A DNA stretch of 6,220 nucleotides. It comes from Methylobacterium sp. Its GTDB lineage: Bacteria > Pseudomonadota > Alphaproteobacteria > Rhizobiales > Beijerinckiaceae. Positions 1 through 5,832 of the stretch are shown here, one piece after another (the first letter of the stretch is position 1; each line of letters starts with the position of its first letter). The notes beneath the pieces were generated by a model. It was given only the letters and a program-made list of their open reading frames with translations, searched no databases and was not told the DNA's origin. A program made the translations under genes and the position numbers. The stretch is taken from the NCBI GenBank assembly GCA_020252865.1, contig JADCCH010000216.1, forward strand, positions 1 to 6,220, in the 5' to 3' direction.

Positions 1-579
1 CTGCCCGAGATCATGCGTGGTCATCAGCAGGGTCACGCCCTCCGACGCGAGGCGTTCGAGGCTGGCCTCGATCTGCCGCGTCGCGCCAGGATCAAGCTGG
101 GACGTCGGCTCATCGAGGAAGAGCACCTCAGGCTCCAGCAGCCATGCCCGGGCCAGCGCGAGGCGCTGCTGCTCGCCGCCGGAGAGGAGCCGCGCGGGAC
201 GTTCCGCAAGGCTCGCAAGGCCGAAGCGTTCCAGCGCATCCTCCACGCGCCGCCCTGCATGCGTCACCGAGGCTGCGTGCTGCAGATTCGCCCGGGCGGA
301 TCGGCGGAGCATGACCGGGCGCTGGAACACCATGGCGTGGCGCTTGCGGCCCGCGAGCATGCCCTCCTCCACCGCCCAGTTCACGCGGCCGGAGGCTGGC
401 GCGATGAGCCCGTGACAAAGGCGCAACAGCAGGGATTTCCCCGCGCCATTCGGGCCGATGATCGCGGTGATCCCGCCTTGGGCGAGCTCGAAACTCACCG
501 GGCCGAGCAGGCTCTTTCCCTCGGCTTCGAAAGCGAGGTTCTCGACCCGCAACGGCAGGATGGCGGCCGGAGCGCGCAT
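1..579 (-). CDS. tupC: ABC transporter ATP-binding protein, TupC-like (3' end outside window)
   Basis: ATPase subunit that would power an oxyanion (tungstate/molybdate) importer at the inner face of the cytoplasmic membrane. Reading leftward from the ATG at 579-577 gives 193 codons with no stop before the window edge, so perhaps 30-50 C-terminal residues are missing. All nucleotide-binding motifs are visible: Walker A GPNGAGKS (residues 42-49), Q-loop Q86 in FQRPVM, signature LSGGEQQR (132-139), Walker B VLFLDE (152-157), D-loop SQLD and H-loop His189 in TTHD. The start lies 2 nt after the permease stop (TGAGCATG), which indicates translational coupling in one operon. A GGGGTG stretch just upstream could act as a weak ribosome-binding site. 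The ABC ATPase assignment is certain. The tungstate assignment rests on the permease and the neighbouring regulator, so another oxyanion remains possible. Confidence 0.9.
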   Translation of the reverse strand, partial: MRAPAAILPLRVENLAFEAEGKSLLGPVSFELAQGGITAIIGPNGAGKSLLLRLCHGLIAPASGRVNWAVEEGMLAGRKRHAMVFQRPVMLRRSARANLQHAASVTHAGRRVEDALERFGLASLAERPARLLSGGEQQRLALARAWLLEPEVLFLDEPTSQLDPGATRQIEASLERLASEGVTLLMTTHDLGQ

Positions 580-581
580 GC

Positions 582-1283
582 TCACCCCGCGAATCTCTGG
601 CCGATGCGGCTCGCGCCGAAGGCCAGCCCGTTGATCAGAAAGGTCAGCCCCATCAGCACGATGCCGAGGCCGAGGGCGAGCGGGAGATCACCCTTCGAGG
701 TTTCCAGCGCAATGGTCGTGGTCATGGTGCGCGTGTAATTCGCGATGTTCCCGCCGACGATGAGCACCGCGCCCACTTCCGCGCTGGCGCGGCCGAAGCC
801 GGCGAGCAGGCCGGTCGCCAGCGCGAACCGCCCATCCCACAGCAAAGTGGGCACGGCGCGCAAACCGTTGACACCGAGCGAGGTGAGATGCTCGCGATAT
901 TCGCGCCAGAGTTCCTCGGTTGTGCCGCGCGTGAGCGCGATGACGATGGGCAGCACGAGAAGGGCCTGCGCGATGACCATCGCGGCAGGCGTGAAGAGCA
1001 GGCCCCAGGCACCGAGCGGCCCGGAGCGCGAGAGCAGGAGGAACACCATCAGCCCCGCAACCACCGGCGGCAGGCCCATCATTCCGTTGATGAAGATGAT
1101 CACCAGGTTCCGGCCGGGAAAGCGGGAAACCGCAAGCCACGCGCCGAGCGGCAGGCCGATCATCGCCGCGAGCAACACAGCCGTGAGCGTGACGCGCAGC
1201 GACAACCCCACGATCTGCAGGAATTTGGGATCGGCGCCGAAAATCAGGCCGAGGGCTTCCGAAAAGGCTGTCGTGACATCCAT
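582..1283 (-). CDS. tupB: ABC transporter permease, TupB-like (tungstate/molybdate)
   Basis: Integral membrane subunit of an ABC importer, 233 aa, the usual length for TupB-type permeases. Hydrophobic segments lie at about residues 25-52, 60-84, 96-118, 154-178 and 200-224. The cytoplasmic EAA-type loop that contacts the ATPase is EYREHLTSLGVNG (128-140). The segments NGMMGLPPVVAGL (66-78) and GGNIANYTRTMTTTIALE (177-194), followed by TSKGDLPLALGLG, resemble the TupB/WtpB-like group rather than ModB; this is recognition from memory, not alignment. The ATG at 1283 is the only sensible start, because an in-frame TGA lies 12-13 codons upstream. The Shine-Dalgarno is weak (AAGAAGCGG, somewhat far from the ATG). 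It is the first gene of the leftward operon with the ATPase. No substrate-binding protein lies upstream, unlike the common tupABC order. Confidence 0.85.
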   Translation of the reverse strand: MDVTTAFSEALGLIFGADPKFLQIVGLSLRVTLTAVLLAAMIGLPLGAWLAVSRFPGRNLVIIFINGMMGLPPVVAGLMVFLLLSRSGPLGAWGLLFTPAAMVIAQALLVLPIVIALTRGTTEELWREYREHLTSLGVNGLRAVPTLLWDGRFALATGLLAGFGRASAEVGAVLIVGGNIANYTRTMTTTIALETSKGDLPLALGLGIVLMGLTFLINGLAFGASRIGQRFAG

Positions 1284-1338
1284 CGCGAGCGTGACCGCTT
1301 CTTGTTGCCGACCGCCTCATAGGCTGCGATCCGCCCCG

Positions 1339-1388
1339 TTTTCAAGCCTCGAAATCTGTGCATATATGCGCATTCAAACGCAGGACAA
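1339..1388. promoter_or_regulatory. Divergent promoter region with a palindromic operator candidate
   Basis: The 108-bp spacer between the divergent tupB-like and regulator genes contains the perfect palindrome GCATATATGC (1360-1369). Rightward, TTTTCA (1339-1344) and TATATG (1363-1368) are 18 nt apart. Leftward, TTGTCC (complement of 1383-1388) and TATATG (complement of 1361-1366) are 16 nt apart. Both putative -10 hexamers therefore sit inside the palindrome, a layout that would let one bound dimer shut off both directions. The sequence is AT-rich against a very GC-rich background. The promoter hexamers are weak matches, so their exact placement is inference; the palindrome is seen directly. 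Confidence 0.45.
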
Positions 1389-1391
1389 ATC

Positions 1392-2270
1392 ATGGAAATT
1401 TATCTGAGCACAGAGCAGGCTGCGGCCTATCTCGGCATCAAGGAGCGCAAGCTCTATGAACTCGTGGCCGAAGGCGCCGTGCCCTGCTCCAAGGTCACCG
1501 GCAAATGGATTTTCCCGCGCGCGGCGCTCGATCGCTGGGTGGAATCCGGCCTCGCGCGGCCGGTCGGGCTGGTGCTCGAAGCCGCGCCCGCAATCGTCGG
1601 CGGCAGCCATGATCCCCTGCTGGAATGGGCGTTGCGGCAATCCGGCTCGGGGCTCGCGCTGCTCAGCGAGGGCTCGCTTTCCGGTTTCCGCAAGCTCGAG
1701 GCGAATGCCGTGGGCCTCGCGGCCATCCATCTCCACAACCCGGAGGAAGCGGCAAATGTGGCTGCCCTCCGCGATTCCCGCGCGCTCACGGATGGCGTGC
1801 TGATCGCCTTCGCCGAGCGTGAACAAGGCCTTCTCCTGCCGCCGGGCAATGCCAGGAGCATCGCGAGCCTCGCGGATCTCGCCGCCGGGAACGCGCGGCT
1901 TGGCCTGCGCCAGCCGGGAGCGGGCGCGCAACAACTGGCGGAGCAGCTTTTCGCCGATGCCGGGCTGGATTTCGCGCGCCTCACGGCGGGCATGCCGGTC
2001 TACCCCACGGGGGATGATCTCGCCTACGCCATCCGCACCGGCGAGGTCGATTGCGGCATCGCCACACGCGCGGCGGCGAAGGCGCAGGGCCTCGATTTCC
2101 TCCCGCTGGCCTGGGAGAAATTCGATCTTGCCATGCGTCGCCGCACCTATTTCGAGCCGGGGCCGCAGAAGCTGTTCGCCCTCATGCGCGGCCCGGATTT
2201 CACCCGCCGCGCCGAGGCGCTCACGGGCTATCGCGTGGCGGAAGCGGGTCTGGTGCGTTTCAACCGGTAA
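1392..2270 (+). CDS. One-component regulator: excisionase-like HTH fused to a molybdate-binding-like domain (COG1910)
   Basis: Cytoplasmic DNA-binding sensor of 292 aa, likely responding to molybdate or tungstate. Residues 6-54 form an excisionase/MerR-like helix-turn-helix (STEQAAAYLGIKERKLYELV, then KWIFPRAALDRW). From about residue 68 to the end is a type II periplasmic-binding-protein fold without a signal peptide. Its COG1910-like landmarks are GGSHDPLLEWAL (70-81), EGSLSGFRKL (93-102), GLAAIHLHNPEE (108-119), LGLRQPGAGAQ (170-180), GEVDCGIATRAAA (217-229) and GLDFLPLAWEKFDL (233-246). The start has a good Shine-Dalgarno (AGGA at 1382-1385, 6 nt before the ATG). It is divergent from the transporter, which it probably regulates. 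The stop codon directly abuts that of the convergent TRAP gene. The domain family is clear; ligand and sign of regulation are inferred. Confidence 0.85.
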   Translation: MEIYLSTEQAAAYLGIKERKLYELVAEGAVPCSKVTGKWIFPRAALDRWVESGLARPVGLVLEAAPAIVGGSHDPLLEWALRQSGSGLALLSEGSLSGFRKLEANAVGLAAIHLHNPEEAANVAALRDSRALTDGVLIAFAEREQGLLLPPGNARSIASLADLAAGNARLGLRQPGAGAQQLAEQLFADAGLDFARLTAGMPVYPTGDDLAYAIRTGEVDCGIATRAAAKAQGLDFLPLAWEKFDLAMRRRTYFEPGPQKLFALMRGPDFTRRAEALTGYRVAEAGLVRFNR

Positions 2271-3308
2271 TCAACTGCGGACAAGCGCCTCCCAGGCCCG
2301 GGCCGTGGAATGGCGTGCGCCACGATAGCTCGTGACGATCCGCGCGGTGAGCGCATCCCTCGCGGAAAGGCCGGAGAGGATTTCCTCCGCCAGAATCGCA
2401 CCCTTCGCGAGCACCTCCTCCGGCAGGCGATGCACCAGCGTGCCGCCCTCGATCAGCGTGCGGAGCGCCTCGGCATTGAGGCGATGCGCCTCCGCGAGAC
2501 CGAGATCGTGCTCCATGCGGGCCGCCGCTTCGATGATGGCCTTGAGATGTTCCGGCAGTCCTTCCCAGAGCGGGCGCGCGATCAGCAATTCGCTCGCGCC
2601 ATTCGGCTTGTTGAAACCCGGGAAGACGAGATGCGGCGCGATGCGGTTGAAGCCGAGGGCGAGATCATTCGCGGGGGCCAGGAATTCCGCCGCATCGATC
2701 GTGCCGCGTTCGAGCGCGGCGTAGGTCTCGCCGGGCGAGATCGTCACCGCCGTCGCGCCCAGACGACGATAGAGTTCGCCGCCAATGCCGCTCGCGCGGA
2801 TGCGCAGGCCGGCAATATCGGCGAGCATCTGCACGGGCTTGCGGAACCAGCCCGCGCTTGAAGGCCCGGTATTCCCGGCGAGGAAGGGCTTCACCTTGAA
2901 TTGACCGTAAAGTTCATCCCAGAGCCCCTGCCCTTCCGCATCGATCCACGCGGCATGCGCCACGGGCGAAAGGCCGAAGGGCATGGTGGTGAAGAGCGAG
3001 GCCGCCGGCATCTTCCCCTGCCAGAACAAGGCGGCGGTGTGGCCCATCTCCACCGTGCCGGTGGAGACAGCATCGAGCACGTGCAGCGCCGGAACGATCT
3101 CGCCGGCCGCGAAGAGCTGCACCTCCAGGGTGCCGCTGCTCATGGCGGTGATGCGCCTCGCGAGCCGGGCGGCCGTGACACCCGGCCCGACGAGATTCTT
3201 CCCCCAGCTCGTGACCATGCGCCAGCGGCGCGGCGCATCGGCGCGCACAATCGCCGGGGCTGCAAGGCTCGCGGCTCCGGCTAGCGCAAGGCGGCGGGTG
3301 ACGGCCAT
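2271..3308 (-). CDS. TRAP transporter substrate-binding protein (DctP/TakP-like), last gene of the thi operon
   Basis: Periplasmic solute receptor of 345 aa, a normal length for the family. The N-terminus has a Tat-type signal (TRR at residues 4-6, then a hydrophobic stretch to about 20, with likely cleavage near VRA at 21-23). The mature part resembles the alpha-keto-acid receptor TakP: MVTSWGKNLVG (31-41), FAAGEIVPALHVLDAVSTGTVEMGH (66-90), GNTG (145-148), WFRKPV (154-159) with Arg156 matching the ligand-carboxylate arginine of the family, and ERGTIDAAEF (200-209), where TakP-like proteins usually carry Trp after the Glu. The start at 3308 is preferred over a TTG at 3323 because a strong GGAGG lies 5 nt upstream. 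It begins 15 nt after the thiD stop, so it should be cotranscribed with thiamine genes. No membrane subunits (DctQ/DctM) are in the window. The ligand is unknown. Confidence 0.85.
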   Translation of the reverse strand: MAVTRRLALAGAASLAAPAIVRADAPRRWRMVTSWGKNLVGPGVTAARLARRITAMSSGTLEVQLFAAGEIVPALHVLDAVSTGTVEMGHTAALFWQGKMPAASLFTTMPFGLSPVAHAAWIDAEGQGLWDELYGQFKVKPFLAGNTGPSSAGWFRKPVQMLADIAGLRIRASGIGGELYRRLGATAVTISPGETYAALERGTIDAAEFLAPANDLALGFNRIAPHLVFPGFNKPNGASELLIARPLWEGLPEHLKAIIEAAARMEHDLGLAEAHRLNAEALRTLIEGGTLVHRLPEEVLAKGAILAEEILSGLSARDALTARIVTSYRGARHSTARAWEALVRS

Positions 3309-3318
3309 GGTTTCCTCC
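3309..3318 (-). promoter_or_regulatory. Ribosome binding site fixing the start of the TRAP gene
   Basis: On the minus strand GGAGG (complement of 3314-3318) is followed by AAACC and then the ATG at 3308. This ideal spacing lies inside the longer reading frame that begins with TTG at 3323, so the TTG start is unlikely. It also gives the TRAP gene its own strong translation signal downstream of thiD. Confidence 0.8.
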
Positions 3319-3323
3319 AGCAA

Positions 3324-4127
3324 TCAGCGCGCCCGGAGGGCATGAAAATGATGGACCGGCCCGTTGCCGTGCCCGAGGCCGAGGCTCTTCCCCGCGACCA
3401 GCGCGGCGGTGAGATAGGTCTTGGCTTCGCCGATCGCCTGTTCCATCGTCTGGCCCTTGGCGAGGCCGGCCGCAATGGCCGCGGACAATGTGCAGCCCGT
3501 GCCGTGGGTGTGGCGGGTTTCCACGCGCGGCGCGCAGAAGAGGCGCGAGCCTTCATCGCTCACCAGCAGGTCCGTCGCCTCCGGCCCCTCCGAATGTCCG
3601 CCCTTCATCAGCACGGCGCGGGCGCCCATGGCGCGGATCGCCTCCCCCTGCCGCTGCATGGCGTCGAGATCCTGCGCGATGCGCTCGCCGGTGAGCGCGG
3701 CCGCCTCCGCGAGATTGGGCGTGACGAGAGCAGCGCGCGGGAAGAGCTTTTTCACCATCACCATGACGGCCTCTGGCCGGATGAGGGGATCCCCGGAGGT
3801 CGCGATCATCACGGGATCGACAACGAGCGGGAGATGGGGCGACTCGGCCAGGGCCTCCGCCACGGCCGTGATGATCTCGGCGGAATGGAGCATGCCGGTC
3901 TTCGCCGCACCGACATGGAAATCCGTGAGCACGGCCTCGATCTGCGCCGCCACGAAATCCGGCGGCGGAGCGTGCACGGCGGAAACGCCCAGCGTGTTCT
4001 GCGCCGTGAGGGCCGTGAGCGCGCTGGTGCCGAACACGCCAAGGGCGGAGAAGGTTTTCAGATCCGCCTGAATGCCGGCGCCGCCGCCGGAATCCGAGCC
4101 CGCAATCGTGAGCGCGACGGGGATCAT
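3324..4127 (-). CDS. thiD: Hydroxymethylpyrimidine / phosphomethylpyrimidine kinase
   Basis: Cytoplasmic ribokinase-fold enzyme that phosphorylates 4-amino-5-hydroxymethyl-2-methylpyrimidine (HMP) to HMP-P and then HMP-PP, the pyrimidine donor for ThiE. It has 267 aa, typical of stand-alone ThiD. Visible motifs are [18 protein letters not shown] (7-24, substrate side), TAQNT (41-45), KTGML (76-80), DPVM (104-107), TPN (136-138), MKGGH (174-178) and [12 protein letters not shown] (206-217) with the catalytic Cys212 and anion hole. The ATG at 4127 overlaps the thiE stop (ATGA) and has a strong AGGAGG (complement of 4133-4138) 5 nt upstream; upstream in-frame codons have no ThiD-like sequence. 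It sits between thiE and the TRAP binding-protein gene. All key residues look intact. Confidence 0.96.
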   Translation of the reverse strand: MIPVALTIAGSDSGGGAGIQADLKTFSALGVFGTSALTALTAQNTLGVSAVHAPPPDFVAAQIEAVLTDFHVGAAKTGMLHSAEIITAVAEALAESPHLPLVVDPVMIATSGDPLIRPEAVMVMVKKLFPRAALVTPNLAEAAALTGERIAQDLDAMQRQGEAIRAMGARAVLMKGGHSEGPEATDLLVSDEGSRLFCAPRVETRHTHGTGCTLSAAIAAGLAKGQTMEQAIGEAKTYLTAALVAGKSLGLGHGNGPVHHFHALRAR

Positions 4128-4768
4128 GCCGCCCTCCTCAGAACGGGCAAGAAGGCTTTCGCCGCCCCGCACGGATCCTCGCCCGCGAAAAGCGAGCCGA
4201 TCACCGCGACGCCATCCGCGCCCGCTTCCGTCAGCGCGCCCGCATTCTCGACCGTGATGCCCGCGATGGCGCCAACCGGGATATGGCCGAGCCATTCCCG
4301 CGCCTCGGCGCGCAGGGCCCGGAAACCAGGGATTCCCAGGGGCGGATCGGGGTTGTCCTTGTGGCTTGTCGCGAAAACGCCGCCGATACAGATATAATCG
4401 ACGGGCTGGCCGCGCAGGGCCAGCAGATCATCGCGGTTCTTCACGGTGGCACCGATGATGGAATTGGACCCCAGAAGCGCGCGGGCATCCGCCGGATGCA
4501 TATCCTCGCGCCCGAGATGCACGCCCTGCGCGCCGCTGGCGAGGGCGACATCCACGCGATCATTGATGAGCAGCGGCACATTCGTGCCCGAAAGCGCTGC
4601 GACGATGCCCCGCGCTTCCGCGATCATCGCGCGGGTAACCGCCTCCTTCGCGCGATACTGGATGATCGTCGTGCCGCCATCGGCCGCCGCACGCGCGAGG
4701 CGCGCGAGGCTGCGACCCCTCGCGATCTGCGGGTCCACGATGCCATAGAGGGTGATGTCCGGAGCCAT
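4124..4768 (-). CDS. thiE: Thiamine-phosphate synthase
   Basis: Cytoplasmic TIM-barrel enzyme that condenses HMP-PP with hydroxyethylthiazole phosphate to form thiamine monophosphate. It has 214 aa, the usual length. Motifs seen are IIQYRAKE (35-42, the QxRxK substrate loop), [11 protein letters not shown] (66-76), GVHLGREDM (82-90, pyrophosphate/Mg site), IIGATVKN (104-111), [10 protein letters not shown] (131-140, corresponding to the PTxTK loop of other ThiE proteins), IAGI (168-171) and VIGSLF (189-194, phosphate-binding end). The [18 protein letters not shown] form of the loop resembles alphaproteobacterial versions. It starts 1 nt after the thiM stop, with GAAGG 5 nt upstream of the ATG, and its stop overlaps the thiD start. 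No defect is visible. Confidence 0.95.
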   Translation of the reverse strand: MAPDITLYGIVDPQIARGRSLARLARAAADGGTTIIQYRAKEAVTRAMIAEARGIVAALSGTNVPLLINDRVDVALASGAQGVHLGREDMHPADARALLGSNSIIGATVKNRDDLLALRGQPVDYICIGGVFATSHKDNPDPPLGIPGFRALRAEAREWLGHIPVGAIAGITVENAGALTEAGADGVAVIGSLFAGEDPCGAAKAFLPVLRRAA

Positions 4769-4769
4769 G

Positions 4770-5468
4770 TCATCCTTCCGGGAAGCGGGCGAGGGAATCG
4801 AGAAAAAGCGGCACGAAGGTGCCGGGGCCCTGCGCGGCCGCGCCGGCCTCGGCTGCGGCGTGTCGCAAGGCTGTCAGCGCGGCGGCCGCGGCGCGCGCCG
4901 GCTCAGGCTCGACGCTCGCGAAAGCCGCGATCACCGCGCCCGCAAGGCAACCCGAGCCCGAGAACCGCGCCATGAGCGGGTGGCCGCCCGCGATCTCGCA
5001 GGCGGCGCTGCCCTCGATATGATCGGCCTTGCCGGTGGTGACGAGAACCGTCCCGGCCGGAAAAGCGCCGCGCAAGGCGGCCATCTCTCCCGCATTCCCC
5101 TTCACGAGGAGCCGCGGGAAAGACGAAAACCGTTCCGCCAGTTCACGACGGAACGGCACGCGATCGGCCATCACGGGATCGAGCACGACGGGCGTCGCCA
5201 AGGCCGCGCCCTCCGCGAGAAGCGCCTCGATCGCCGCCTCGCGCGCGGGTTCGAGCATGCCGAGATTGACGAGGAGGGCATCCGCGCCGCGCGCCAGGGC
5301 GAGGATGTCGCGGGGATGCGCGGACATCGACGGCTCGGCCCCGAGCACCACGAGCGCATGCGCACTCGTCGCCTGCGCCACCGGATTGGTGAGCACATGG
5401 ATGCGCGGCCGCCGCACGGCCAAGGCGCGGGCCAGGCGCCGCGCCTCCTCAAGCGGAAAGGGCGTCAT
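4770..5468 (-). CDS. thiM: Hydroxyethylthiazole kinase
   Basis: Cytoplasmic ribokinase-fold enzyme that phosphorylates 4-methyl-5-(2-hydroxyethyl)thiazole, the salvage route to the thiazole half of thiamine. It has 232 aa, some 30 shorter than many ThiM proteins. Recognisable elements are RIHVLTNPVAQATSAHALVV (22-41), GAEPSMSAHPRD (43-54), ALLVNLGML (64-72), VVLDPVM (94-100), LLVKGNAGEMAAL (120-132), VTTGKADHI (143-151) and SGSGCLAGAVIAAF (170-183) with catalytic Cys174. Some are variants: the usual DPVGxGA reads DPVMAD, and the usual ITNxV reads LTNPV. The ATG at 5468 is chosen because it overlaps the stop of the upstream small ORF (ATGA), has AGAAGG 4 nt upstream and matches the family N-terminus. 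A longer in-frame extension to 5579 looks non-coding. It is the first recognisable enzyme after the riboswitch. Confidence 0.92.
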   Translation of the reverse strand: MTPFPLEEARRLARALAVRRPRIHVLTNPVAQATSAHALVVLGAEPSMSAHPRDILALARGADALLVNLGMLEPAREAAIEALLAEGAALATPVVLDPVMADRVPFRRELAERFSSFPRLLVKGNAGEMAALRGAFPAGTVLVTTGKADHIEGSAACEIAGGHPLMARFSGSGCLAGAVIAAFASVEPEPARAAAAALTALRHAAAEAGAAAQGPGTFVPLFLDSLARFPEG

Positions 5469-5584
5469 CGCACCTTCTCGACATAGAGCTTGACGATCGT
5501 CGCGCATCTCGGCGCATGGTCGCGGCTTTTCACCGCCGGGTGGCCCTCGGGGGAAATCAGCTTGACCATCGTGCAGCACTCCAT
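5465..5584 (-). CDS. Small Cys-containing ORF between the TPP riboswitch and thiM, unknown function
   Basis: A 39-codon ORF (ATG at 5584), or 34 codons from a second ATG at 5569 that has GGAG about 9 nt upstream. The first ATG sits 1 nt after a CGCG-AAAC-CGCG hairpin and lacks a clear ribosome site, so the second start is plausible. The TGA overlaps the thiM ATG (ATGA). A hand count over the 38 codons after Met gives about 58%, 45% and 84% G/C at codon positions 1, 2 and 3, the pattern of real genes in GC-rich genomes. The product is basic, with Cys3, Cys4 and Cys27. It carries an internal direct repeat: CCTMVKL (3-9) and CATIVKL (27-33), 24 residues apart. I recognise no family. It could be a functional microprotein, a leader peptide that couples the riboswitch to thiM translation, or the remnant of a larger gene. 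Confidence 0.5.
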   Translation of the reverse strand: MECCTMVKLISPEGHPAVKSRDHAPRCATIVKLYVEKVR

Positions 5585-5610
5585 GCGCGGTTTCGCGGAT
5601 GGGTGATGCG

Positions 5611-5646
5611 GCGGGGGTTTCAGGATGAGCGGAGAATAGCCCCCGC
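5611..5646 (-). promoter_or_regulatory. Leader hairpin downstream of the TPP aptamer (possible expression platform)
   Basis: In the transcript, GCGGGGG (complement of 5640-5646) can pair perfectly with CCCCCGC (complement of 5611-5617) around a 22-nt loop. It lies 9-44 nt after the aptamer's closing stem and before the small ORF. No run of U follows, so it is not a standard intrinsic terminator. It may take part in the riboswitch's control of translation or of Rho access, or be a chance GC-rich pairing. The 70 nt between aptamer and first ATG hold no other clear element apart from the small hairpin next to that ATG. Confidence 0.4.
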
Positions 5647-5654
5647 GAGCATTG

Positions 5655-5747
5655 TCCCGTCCCTTCGCCGGCATGACCCGGATCAGGTTCAAAGGGTGCT
5701 CAGGTCCATTCCCTGATCTCAGTCGCCGGTTGCGACACCCCTCGGAA
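5655..5747 (-). ncRNA. TPP riboswitch (THI box)
   Basis: Cis-acting RNA that binds thiamine pyrophosphate and turns down the downstream thiamine genes when TPP is plentiful. On the minus strand all hallmarks appear in order. A 5-bp closing stem is formed by TTCCG (complement of 5743-5747) and CGGGA (complement of 5655-5659). GGGGTG follows, then hairpin GTCGC/GCGAC (5732-5736 with 5722-5726), the pyrimidine-sensing CTGAGA (complement of 5717-5722), ACCCTTTGAACCTGATC (with CCTGATC at 5681-5687), CCGGGTCATGCCGGCG, and the terminal GAAGGGA (complement of 5660-5666). This is a near-consensus proteobacterial THI box. It precedes the small ORF, thiM, thiE, thiD and the TRAP gene, so all are probably under one switch. 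Confidence 0.96.
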
Positions 5748-5754
5748 TGTGGGG

Positions 5755-5783
5755 AGGGTGGGAAAATCCGCGCCCGAAGTCAA
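5755..5783 (-). promoter_or_regulatory. Candidate promoter of the thi operon
   Basis: TTGACT (complement of 5778-5783) matches the -35 consensus at five of six positions. A 17-nt spacer leads to CACCCT (complement of 5755-5760), a poor -10. The position fits well, since transcription from it would begin just before the aptamer's first stem at about 5747. The placement is inference from the -35 and spacing. Confidence 0.35.
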
Positions 5784-5785
5784 CT

Positions 5786-5802
5786 GCCCGCGCGAGGCGG
5801 GC
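5786..5802 (-). terminator. Weak hairpin after pheS, possible terminator
   Basis: GCCCGC and GCGGGC form a 6-bp, all-G/C stem with a 5-nt loop 31 nt after the pheS stop. It is followed by AGTTGACT rather than a U run, so intrinsic termination would be inefficient and some read-through from pheS into the thi leader is possible. It lies just upstream of the candidate thi promoter. Confidence 0.3.
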
Positions 5803-5832
5803 GGTAGAGAAGGGCGTGTCGCGCTGGCGCGA

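Noticed and set aside
2295..2304. Palindrome GGCCCGGGCC near the convergent stops, considered as a terminator
   Set aside because: It has no loop and no U run, lies within the TRAP coding sequence, and short G/C palindromes are common at this base composition.
2310..2861. 183-codon plus-strand reading frame opposite the TRAP gene
   Set aside because: Composition is that of an antisense shadow, and the opposite strand carries a full-length TRAP receptor.
3342..4397. Long open reading frame (351 codons) on the plus strand opposite thiD/thiE
   Set aside because: It is antisense to genes with intact enzyme motifs, has low-complexity Arg/Gly/Ala-rich composition and no recognisable domain; such shadows are expected at high GC.
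4692..4709. Tandem 9-bp repeat CGCGCGAGG twice
   Set aside because: It encodes LAR-LAR in a ThiE helix and is explained by amino-acid repetition and codon bias.
4752..5486. 244-codon plus-strand reading frame opposite thiM
   Set aside because: Arg-rich, without domain motifs, and fully antisense to a clear ThiM.
5585..5692. Extension of the small ORF upstream to an ATG at 5692
   Set aside because: That ATG lies inside the TPP aptamer, so the added residues would be translated riboswitch sequence.
5749..5762. G-rich run on the plus strand resembling a G-quadruplex
   Set aside because: Only three runs of three or more G are present, so the standard four-run pattern is not met.
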